From positions 23,565,668 through 23,629,667 of the forward strand of contig NC_092569.1 of the NCBI RefSeq assembly GCF_037975245.1: 64,000 nucleotides of DNA, written 5' to 3'. A model generated the notes under the pieces. That model had not been told where the DNA came from. It was given only the letters and a program-made list of their open reading frames with translations, and ran no database searches. The DNA comes from Apostichopus japonicus (taxonomy: Eukaryota; Echinodermata; Holothuroidea; Aspidochirotida; Stichopodidae). Positions 38,689 through 50,100 of the stretch are shown piece by piece (the stretch's first letter is position 1; every line of letters begins with the position of its first letter). Made by a program: the position numbers and the translations under genes.

Positions 38689-38697
38689 TTTAAATAC
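38689..38697 (-). promoter_or_regulatory. possible TATA-like box of FReD gene B
   Basis: The complement reads TATTTAAAT, about 55-60 nt upstream of the ATG, at the same place as in unit A. Confidence 0.3.
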
Positions 38698-39588
38698 CGT
38701 AGCTTTAATTGTAGGGATTACTTCTAATGTCTTTAACAGAGAACTGTCTTTCTATGAAAATGGTAGAATATCTATTGATTGCAGTAAAAACTGCTGACCT
38801 GTTTACAAGGAACATTTAAACAGAATGTAATAACAGGAAATCACGTGCGGACGGATTAGTTGTAGTAGCGAGAGTTGGAGGACTTAAACTGCACAACTCT
38901 GTTAGTGGTCGAATGCAGACAAATAGAGGGCGCCACGCAAACAAAGTTTGTACGGTAATTTTAAGCTGACAAAAAAAAATATTGGGCATCTTATCCATTA
39001 TTTAATCTGTGTTACAATTGCATTTAGATGAGTGACTAGGAGAGATGTTTATTTCAGGTTGTAATTCTCGAAAATGATATCAATTTACCAATAGTGTTGC
39101 TTGAGTTGGGGTAAAAGTCCTTGAAATCGTGACATATCTATCAAATTTTGAAGATTACATTTAGATGATATGATTTCATGACTTTATCATTTCGTCTAGA
39201 GTAGTCGTGTTGTTTGAAGGGCAACGCTCTAAATTAATTCGAATAGAAATGCTATAATGTTGCAGTGCCTATTTGGATGCCATATTGAGAGATTGGGGAC
39301 CGAATTTTTCCCATTTCAGTGGTAATGGTTTATAATCAAAGTTAAAAGACAAGTGTAAACTTGAAGCTAGATCTGATATCTCAATTGCAGGAACTTTGAA
39401 CGACTTCCTGAACCCCATCAATTGGAAGTTGTCGGATCATTTACAGGTATTTCGTAATAACAAATATATAAAGAGCCCTCCAAGAAAGTACAGTTGATAA
39501 TAGGAAAATAAGTAGGGCGAAAGGAAACACTTGAAGGATTACCAAGAAAAAGTCATTAAGATAAAAAGTCATTCCCTCATAGAAATGA

Positions 39589-39591
<3 letters not shown>

Positions 39592-39657
<66 letters not shown>
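39592..39657. repeat. (TA)n microsatellite
   Basis: About 33 TA units, directly at the right border of duplicated unit B. Confidence 0.95.
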
Positions 39658-39661
<4 letters not shown>

Positions 39662-41104
39662 TTCTATCAGCAGTACCACTGTAGAATAGATATGGCTTAG
39701 TAAGCTGTTTGTAAGTGTACACGGACAGTGTAGTCTGTATCTCGAGTCACATTTGTCTACCTTGACTGAGGATAACGTACCTTGAGCTATGATTTAACTC
39801 TATCTAAATGAAATAATCATTGATGAATTACTAACACACACACATTTAACTATGATACTTGCTATCGCATGACTGATGGTTTCGTAGTTCAAAACCGCGT
39901 GTGTACATTCAATGCACCCATTGAGATCGAAAGACAGCCCTGTAGCATTGCGAACATTTGCTAAAAGTCATGACAACAGTAATTACACACCTTGAGAAGA
40001 TCTCTCGTCTATTGTACATTTTTGTCATTCTTCGGGAATATTATTTGCATTTCTTTCCAACGATGTTATGATTGGTTCATGCCACAGCTGCTCAATTAAG
40101 ACACTTGCGTTAAGTAGATTTGGATCGCAATCAAAACTCATTTCTTCTTGGGAGGGAGGCGAAAGGGGGAGGCTTGAGGGTGTGTAGTTGACTTGTTATC
40201 GAGATGCTTGACACAATCACTACTTCACTAATGCACATCTAATCTTATCTTCTGCTGCCCACTGGCCGAACGGAGAACGACTTCCATGGCAAGCATTCCA
40301 TCATTGTGCAGTCGGCTGGTAACACAGTATATTATGTGTTACAGGATATGAACAGTACTAACTGTACCAGCTCTGAGTAATGGTTGCATTGTGAGACTTT
40401 ATTACGAGAAATGGATCGCAATCAATTCCATTTTCTTCTTGGAGGTAGGGGGAGGTAGGGGACGGTAGGGGGTAGTTCACTATATATCAAGTGATTTACA
40501 CTACTGCTCATCTAAGATGATACGTATGGTAAGTCAGTGTAGCTTTAAGGCAGTTTCCGAGTTCGTTCAATTTAAACCATGTAATTGTTATTATTTAATA
40601 AATGTTACTGTGTTTTGTTACTCTACATTTGCTGCACCCTATGAACGTTGTTTCCATCAAACGTTATTCTGAACTTTCAGTTTACCTTTAAATCAACAAA
40701 GGCTGAAAATTATAACCATCATGATCACAGTAGTGTTGAAACTATTACACTTTCAATGATATTATTATTATTCCAGGGTCAAAGAAGATTATTTCCAGAG
40801 ATTAATTATCAGTACCTCTCATGCTACCTATCAAAACCTCGTCCCACACCAAACCCCAGCCCATACCCTCCCACACCCACACCCACCCCAACCCAACCCA
40901 ACACAACCCTACTCCGACACCTCAACTCAACCCAGCCCTTTCGTCGCTCAGATCAATTTTAAGAAATTGCTGATACGGTCGGGTCGACAGTTACTGATTT
41001 ATTTTCTCATTAAACAATTTTCACAGATTTGAAATATGGTTTAAGATTTCAAGACCATTACAGACAGATTTAATATAGAAGATTCGGAAAATGCATAGAC
41101 CAGT
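39658..41104. other. intergenic between FReD B and the tandem-FReD gene
   Basis: No gene seen. It contains two related segments (about 40119-40200 and 40412-40490) sharing GGATCGCAATCAA and TTTCTTCTTGG, and a C-rich simple repeat at 40847-40905. Confidence 0.45.
40998..41003 (-). terminator. candidate polyadenylation signal of the tandem-FReD gene
   Basis: The complement reads AATAAA about 100 nt past the stop codon at 41105-41107. Confidence 0.4.
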
Positions 41105-44100
41105 TTAACCCGCAAAGGGACGAATCTTCATTTCCGTAAACTGGATATTGTAGATGCTTCCTGGTAATGTCTCCCATTCGATGCTTCGATAACTGTCGCG
41201 GGGTCCAAAGTATTCTCCGTTGAAGTTAGAAGCTGCACATTCATTATACCACCAAGCTCCGTGTCGATTAATGGCACAGTTGCCACTCCACGGATCGTTG
41301 TCACGGTCGTAGGTGCTGAACGGGCGGGCCAGATGATAACGCAATGCGTAACCATCAGGATTGCTTCTAGAATCTGTTAATATGAATATATAATATGAAA
41401 TAAATAAATATCCGAGTTACAAATGCAATGTGCTGAACATTTTCCGCATCCTTTGGTCAAAACCACATCCTTAGGCAAGTCTCTGCCAGCTGCATTTTCT
41501 GAAAACAATACATATCATAAAGAGAATTTACTCGAAATGTTCTCTGGAATGTGTGCTAAGCTCTATCTGGGTTTACGGGGACTTCAGCTGCAGCATTTGC
41601 ACGTGTTGTTGTTCTCTTGAAGCACAGAAATATATAACATAGAGGTATTCAACCTCAACGGATTTTATTAACAATCCCCGTTGAAGTCCAAAATGGTGAA
41701 GCCCCCGGACGTTGTATCATATGAGTAACCTAATATTACCTGACATCTTGGCAATGTAGACGTCTGAGACCGGTTTTGACTTCGGTTTCTTCATTTTTAG
41801 TTTAACTCATTTGCATGGGTGTAAAACCACACTAAATTCTGATCCAACTTTGGGACCACCAATCCCATCCCACCCCCTGTGTCCTGGTTGTTTCTTTCTT
41901 AGCAATTAGCTTTGGGTTGTCCCATGTTTAATCCGAATGAGATCAGAAAACACCATAATATATATTTAAATTGATATTAAAACTTTTTTGGCCCATTCTT
42001 ATAAGCACAAGAAGATTCGAATGCAAATAGCCACGAAAGGTCAAACTTGCCAACATGTTGTAACAGAAATAACTGCTGCATGAACTTGCACACTAAAGAT
42101 CGTCACTTTGCAAGGGCGTGGATCCATATTGCTCCCTCAAATCAAAATCACATGTCTCCATGCCCATCGAGGTTTTTGCCCCCCCCCCCCTCCTACTCTG
42201 AACTCTTGAACAGCCTCTTTTTTCATGAACTATATTAATTAAATATGTAATCGTAAACTGTAAGTGTTACAAACCAGCTGTTCCGCTGTAAGTTCCGACT
42301 ACTGATAAGCGGTAGTTGTCCGTCTCGTTATTAATGCGAAAGTGGTCAAACTTGGCAAAGTATGGAGCTCCATTCCTGTTCACCAAATCAATTCGTATTT
42401 CTTGTCTTTTTGCATTCGTTAAGAAATGCAGCTTTTCATTTCCAATCCAAAATTCGGAATTTAAATTTCCAAAGCCCTGCTTATAGTTATCCCAGTCGAG
42501 GTAGAAATCGACGCTTCCGTCAACGCGACGTTGAACGACCTCATGAATTTAAAAGCAAAGAGGGGAAAAAGCGCGAATTGTTAACCTTACAGAGGGAACT
42601 ATTTGTTTAGTCTATTAGCAGATAAAACATATATAAAAGTCCGCGAAATGAAGAAGAAAAAAAAAACAATAGTTTGGGAAGGGGAACAAACTTCGGGTTT
42701 TCGATGTAGCTAGTTTACCTTCCAAAAAATAAACTAATAAATCGGTTTACATACTGTTCAACCCATCTTACTGTCAACTTTGTGTCTGACAAAAGATCAT
42801 GTGTTTTTGCTGTTTTATTTTATAACTTTCTTAGGGGGAAGTGTTCTCCCCCCCCCCTCCCAAACACACACACATACACATATATTAACACCGATCGAAT
42901 CTTTGTAACATATTGTGAGAATAAATGTTTACCTACAATTATACTAACATAAAACTCTCACTTGACTCTGTTTGAAAGTTGACCTATACGGGACGATATT
43001 TCCTTAAGAACGGAAAGTATGCCACTTTATCTTTGAAACTAGACTAGTGTTTCTAATCTTTATGACCTGTTTTGCATGGATTAACTCTTAGACTAACAAA
43101 AGCAGGTGCGTATCCAGGGGGGGCGTTGGGGGCGCGCGCCCCCCGGGTAAGGAAAAGAGGAGAGAAAAAAAGAGAAGAAAAAAGGGAAAAGGAGGGGGAA
43201 AAAAAGAAAAGGAGGAGAGGAAGGAAGGGAAAAGAAAAAGAAAAAAAGAGGGAAAAAGGAGAAAGGAGGGAGTAGAAGATAAACGCCAAGACCTCGGGAA
43301 GAGAAAGAGGAACAGTCATAGTTAAAGCGCTGATCCCTATTATATACACAGGTAGCCAGTGACAGATCAAGGATTACGGAAGGGGTGTGCGCCTCACCCT
43401 ACCCCTTACATCGACAACTCCATTTTTGACGTTTCCATTTTTCCTCTCTCACTAATGTATCTATACACTCTAAAAACTGAAGTGCTAATTTAGTAGCTCC
43501 AACACGGTGCTAGTCATCAATTAGCACTTTAAGAGCTAGTATCTCAACCTTCAAGTGTTAAATAACTTGCACCATCCAAAGTGCTATCGCCGTAGTTGTG
43601 ATGCACTGCACTTATTAAGTGCTGAAAGTTTCGTATTAACTTTTGATTGGCTGAAGGCGGTGACGTCAGTAACATGCAACAACGCTATTGGTTATAACCA
43701 AATAGTTGCATATCGCATCGCTAGACGTGACAACTGACGAACGTTCCACCGGCAGACGTAAGTTTCTGAATTGAAATCTGTGAATATTCACCAGAGTAAG
43801 GAATATTTGAAAGCTGATATGGCGACCTTTTATGAAATTTGAGTGATCATTCATGTTTTCAATAACCTAGCTTCGCTGATGACGTCGGGAATTCCCTTGA
43901 AATAATTCCTCTGTCGACGTCTTAGTGATGGTAGCCTACCACTTATTTCATAGGTCTATTCACGTATGTAAATGCCAAATGCGCTCTGATATAACATTAG
44001 GCTATGCCAAGTTTATGATTGGGCGTTTATAGGCCTAGCCTACCTCCTTATTGTAGCATTTATAAGGCCTAACTTTATGGCCGCCAATGGTGATTCGATT

Positions 44101-47100
44101 AAGGTGTGCTACTGGTACTACAGTCTACTGTGTTTGCACAAGTGGCCATCACAGTCTTAACGTATAAGAGAGGCAGGCCCAATGCAAAAAGTATTGGTAT
44201 TGGTTTATATGCCAATGCCTAAAGAATATGAGCCGATGGCCGCTAGACGACCACAAGAGAACGTTGTGGAAGGCCTGCCACTCCATATTACGCTTTGAAT
44301 TTGTGGTAGCCTAGCCTAGGCCTAACATTATTGTGGTAACAGGCCTAATGTTGGTGTTGTTAATGTTACTTTGCAGTGTAAGGTCTGTGTGTGATTGCCG
44401 ACTACAAAATGAAGTAGCCTACAAAGTACAAGTACAAACCATACTTCACAGTCATACATTATTCAGGTTTAAAGAAAAATTAAAGTAAATGTAAACATAA
44501 AATAATGATCAGAGTAATTGTATACATCCTATTCTTATTTGACCTTCATAGTGTTTCCCATTTTTCATGCATCGCTTAATGTTGTGTACCCTAATGTTTG
44601 CCTTGTTGGCACCTATCAAGGAAGGCCTACTATAAGTATGTTTTTCTTTTGAAATGATGACTCCCAACGTAAATATGCTTCATTTAAGATGTTCTCTCAT
44701 GAAAAGTGAAAGATTATAGGTAGGCTAAATTTTCCAATTAATTTGAAACAAATTTCGGTGAAACTTTAAACATGCTTTTTTTTTTATCGAAACTGTTTAT
44801 AGACTCGAGCTTTTGCAGAAAAATGAAAGAAACCTGACATGTTTTGAGATTCATTGCATGTTTTCTTGTTCTATTCTTGTACTTGTAGATTTTGCAAGAC
44901 TTTGAGCAGATGTATGGAGATCAGGTCGCCAATAACTTTTTGATGAAATGGGGGGGAACATTCCCGCTTCATTTGGAAGTACATAGCATGTACTCACCAA
45001 CTCAGCTCTGCGGGACCTTCAGTTTGAATTTGAAGAAACAGAAAAGTCTGAGGGTATGTTTCAAAAAAGTGCTAACATTTTGTAGTCATGTGACTCTCAT
45101 TATGTAAGTTCAGTCAAGTTTTCTGTAGTGAATATTTGGTATGTTAGCTCTTTAAAAGAATGCTATAGGTAAAATCATGTACAGAAAAGTGGCAATGCTG
45201 TTAACAGTTTGTCTGGTACCCAACTTTCTTTAGACATACATGGAAGAAATGAATGAAAGTGATTAAACCGAAACTGAATTACATTCCAATCTAGATTTTG
45301 AAGAAGACTTAAGTTCAGACACCATAGAAGCTGGTGGGAGCTTATGTGGTTGGTGGGCATCTACCTGTTTAACGATAGTTCATTAAGTGGTATTATCTCC
45401 TGCAGTCTTATGTGAATTTTCAAGTACTGAAGCTAACTTGGCTAAACTGATCCATGGGAGGGGACCCATCACGAATGTATCCAAAAATTGAGGTCAAAGA
45501 TCATTTAAGTGTCAATTCAGGCTGCAGCGTGTGAATCAAAAATAGCCAGATCATTATCAGATTGCTCGCAAATTGTTGAAATCAGTGGATTAAAACTTGT
45601 ATCCAGATTTCAGATCAAAGGTTATAACTAAAATTTAGCCAGTAGCCAGTTCTTAGGCCCATGCACTAAAATTGACTAAGCTGGCAATCCTGTTCACTTT
45701 TGCTTTCTTTCCAGCTGTGGAGTAAGGGTAAACTGAAGGAAATTTTCTTGAGCCACGTACTGTTAAAGCGCTGTGGGTGGAGGGGTGTGTTATTATTCTA
45801 GAAACATTCTAGAACCAATGTTGTAGGTCTGGTGGTGTAGGGTTGTACCTGTATAGCCACTTGCTTGGTTCATTCATTTATACGAGTTACTGTACCACTT
45901 GATGCCTTAGTTTCCTCCATCCAACAGTGTATTCAATAAGCAAAAGTATTAATTTCCTGGCCTAACCAATTTCAATTATAGAAGCATCCCAGAAATCCTT
46001 CAGTCTTCCACCATATTTATTTTAGTGACTTTGAAAAGACCTATGACTGTGAAATTGACATAGGCCTATGTAATTGGGTTCAGTGGACATAAAAGTATAT
46101 CAGATTAATGTTTTTTTTTTTTGGCATGCAGTGCCTATGTGTAATTTGTATATTGCAATTTCTAGAGCAAGTAGTAGGAACAAACAATTACTAACTGACA
46201 CGTCACACTATTTTGTTGACATATACATCTGTTTTGTTGAGATATGTAATCTGTTTTTATGTTTTTCATTATTAAGAAACTTTTCATTTTCTTCTTTAGA
46301 ACATGCATCCATGTACGGTCTCTTTGCATTGGTTCACCTATTGCCGTCTTTCAACACAAGGAAAAGTGGAAAATGCAGTCGAGATGACAATGTCCGTTAC
46401 TTCATCGCCTGGCAACCAGTAAGTTGTTTTGTGTGTTGAGTGGGAAAGATCTGCCAAAATTCATGCAGAGTGATCAATCTTTAACCATTTGAGCCTAGGG
46501 GATATTGGTGCTGACATTCTGTCCTCTAGACCTCAGCCCCTTGGCTCAATCTGGGCTGGGCGGTCCAGGTAGGTGCTTTTATTAAATGTGTCTTTCCTTC
46601 AGGAGATAAGAGTCAACCACATAAAACTATCTGATACAGATGTGGGTCAATGTAGACTATTCTATACCTGAGCCAGATAACCCTTAATTATATATCAAGT
46701 AATATCTGCATATCTTTTTAGCTGGTTAGATATTAACATGGATTTTATATTTGGTTAAAATATGGCACTAGCCAGGCAGCAGTTCAGGCAAGATACATAA
46801 TAGTACGGTTAGTGATGCAAGCAGAATGTGAACTAATTTTCACCCGGACTAGTTGAAGTTTTCAGAGATTACTAGAGAAATTGGCACTATTTTGGAAATT
46901 AATGCTTGCTTAATTTATTTTCTTCTTAGATCGGAACAAATGTGGAAGAATATGCAAGGAAAAGCCAACTCAGCAGTAAATAGCCACACCTCTTGGCCAT
47001 TGGAAGCAATGTGACTGACTTGCAGCAGTTTTTTTTGTAGTTCTAGATGGAGTTGCCCTACCTGTTTCCAGGCAAGCATGTGGAATTGTAGCAGCTACAG

Positions 47101-50100
47101 ATAATTTAATGAAAGTTCATTATGTTTTTAATGTAGCATATGCGGTGCAGCTCACAGATTTCTACACCTTTATCCAAACTGTGTTGTATGGCATACCCCT
47201 AACAGGTCAAAAGATAAGTAATCATGTTAAGGAGATAAGGATTGCTTGCAAAATGTGAAGTAGAGACTGTTCACAGTTTAGTTAAAAAGCATTAAGGAAA
47301 GTCTGTTGCAAGCATGTCTTAAAATTTATTCGTTTTAATTACTAGCATTAATCGCTTTCAAGATTTCTCTGAACGTTTCTTAAGTTGCATTGGCCATTTT
47401 GTAGTAGAAAAACATGCCGTACGTTTTTACTTTGGGATCAGTGTTTCAATTCTAGTAATCCTTTGGAGCTCAGTATATACCTATTATATAAAGTGTAGTT
47501 GGATTTTTGACATTAACAGAAATATAAGGCCTACAACACATGGTTAACAAATACAAAACTGAACACTACACAACTTAGACCCACATATATCTCTAAAATC
47601 ATCTCCAGATGAACCTGGTTACGATGGATAAATTCAGGTTTTGACCAGTTATTCAGGTTGTACAGTTGATGATTTAAGTTTGGGCTTATAAAATTGGGAG
47701 GGATACTGCTTGCACCAGATCTCAGCCACAGCCACTCACACAAATTACTCATTACTAATTAATGACTCACAATATGTCAGGTACTTGCTCGCCCTTCGGG
47801 AGCATAGGTTTACCTAACTTAGTCTTGATTGGGTGTTGTCACTGTTAATTTTATCATGTTTTAAAACATTCATTCAGACTGTTAGATGTTATTCAGTGTT
47901 ATGTTTCAGTTTAATTTTGCCCCATTTGGGGATCAAGTTGGTGTATTTTCATTTGACTTAATTAAAAGAGTGGAGTGAATAGGTTTGAAGGTGTTGTCCA
48001 AAATAAGGGACCATGGGAACAAAGCCTCATTGGGTGGTCAAAAATGTTTTTTTTTTAAATTTAATTCGTCCAATCTGAGATCTTTTCCAGTTGGAATCTG
48101 GATTTTACTGAATTTTAGGGGTGCATAGTCCCATCTCCTGTAAATATCACTCAGTACTAATACAGAAAATTAATATCATGTTTGAAAATTGTAACGTCCA
48201 TGGCTAAATGTAAACATAAAGTTAGGCTAGAACACTATGCATGGATATACTCTAGCACTTCTGGTCAACAGCCTTAAATTTATAGTAACCAAAGGGTTTG
48301 CTGAGATACTTAATCTAATCCGTCTACACTATTTGGTATAAGTGTAACTTATGAATTTTTATTTCTCAAGTACAGGAAGCAATAAAAGGAAGAAAGAAAA
48401 GAAAAAATGTGTTCTCTTTTATTTCAGTCAGGAGATGCTGTGTTTTGACCTACCCTTTGCATTCCATATTTTGCAAGTGATACAGATTAATTAGGACTTG
48501 CACTTACAGGTGCTATATTTGCTCTTTCCAGTGCTGGTGGTAGCACTTAAAGTGCGGGACTGTTGTAGCACTTTTCAGGTGCTTGTATGGTTAGCACCTT
48601 TGAGAGCGCTGTTTATAGCACTTAGGGTGCAATCCCTCATAGGGCTCTTGGTAAGTGCTGTAAAATAGCACTCTATGTGCTGTTTTCAGCACTTTGTTTT
48701 TTAGAGTGTATAAATACTATATATGGTCTATCATAACGCGTGTGTGTGTATGGACGCCTTAAACAATTGTAGAATTGTGCTATATGGAACCAACTGTGGC
48801 TGGTCTTGAACTCGACCGAGTCGTCGGGGAACATTTCGGAAAGGGGGCGACCGCCCCCCCCCCCCCGAGCAAATTTTCTTTATGACATCGCTAGTAATTT
48901 CGAAATAGACAATGCTTAGATGCAACTTACAAGGCCTGGGAAGTGTCATTTCCAGCGATCTGGGAGGCATTTTCGGCCAAAATTTTTATTGTACGCTTCG
49001 CGCCAACTCATGGTGGCGCTTCGCTTAGATAGTTTGCCTACAGGCAATGACTCGCTACACGCCTGTTCGAATTTGTAAAGCAAAGAGCAGATATAACATC
49101 ATATCAGTGAGCAATAAAATGCATTTTCCACGATGAACAGCCTCAAAAACTGTCTATGTGTGTAGTCAAAGGCGTAGGAGCCCAATTGGATTTGGGGGCT
49201 GTAATGACTTGCCCGAAAAAAAAGCCAAAATTTCGCGCGTTCAACGTATCGATGCCAATATCATATAAGCAAACATCGGTCATTATATTGCATGGCATCG
49301 TGTACCGCACGGTACGTGAAAGTTGCACAGTATACCGCCAAATGCTAATGTAAACAACCAAATACCTTATGTAGATGGAGAAAAACCATACAGATCCATT
49401 TATGTCAAAACTCTCTTTTACAGTAGTAATGTCGGCCAAGCTTACAACTTTATTTTAATTACCACGGAGATCATTTTTAAGCTATTCATTGCTATTTATT
49501 TTTCTTTCAGTAGGTGTCCGAAAAAAAATTGGTTGCGGGGGGGGGGCTGCAGCCCCGCCTCCTACGGGACCTACGCCTATGTGTGTAGTCTTCGGTTTCG
49601 ATATATACCTGATATCGGAAATATCTGCTATTTTTCTGTTCCTTCAACCAAGTTTTACAATAGCCATTATAAGAGGTTGCAATATTTCTACACCAATAAA
49701 TTAACTCTGTCTGAATTTTCCAAAATTTCCTCACCAACATTATTCATCATACTTTCCTCTACTCGTGCAACTTTTACCAGTCTGTTAGAGGTTGCAGGAG
49801 GTTTCTCTATATTGGTTATCCATAGATTGAATTTTGTGCAACATTATGGGTATGTTTTCAAGTGATTTTATTCACGAGAAATGTGAATTTTCAAATTCTC
49901 AACAAATAATGGGCTTAAAACCTTGAAAAGTCGGGCTTTCGGATATTGTGGGCCGTGACGTAGAATCACCTACAAAAGCAATGATCCATAGGACATGCAA
50001 TCAGGTCGAACATGATGTGTGACTGGTGACAATCTTCAAAAAGGTTATGGATGGAAAAAAAACTTTTGGGAAATACTTGGTTCTCAGGCAAAAGTCTACA

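Larger units (their letters stand above)
31975..39588. repeat. segmental duplication, unit B (7.6 kb)
   Basis: Tandem copy of 23809-31427. Unit-specific changes include a 303-bp MITE (32647-32949), a CAGACCCAC minisatellite in intron 3 (about 36146-36231), and about 0.5 kb of extra sequence in intron 1 (about 37838-38339). The right end abuts a long (TA)n tract. The stretch 31975-34654 downstream of the FReD gene has no other gene. Confidence 0.85.

Noticed and set aside
39441-39722. Minus-strand frame with a long IYIYIY tract
   Set aside because: Produced by the (TA)n microsatellite.
49323-49865. 180-aa plus-strand frame
   Set aside because: Runs across the 0.4-kb insertion and its direct repeat into intron sequence; no recognisable domain.
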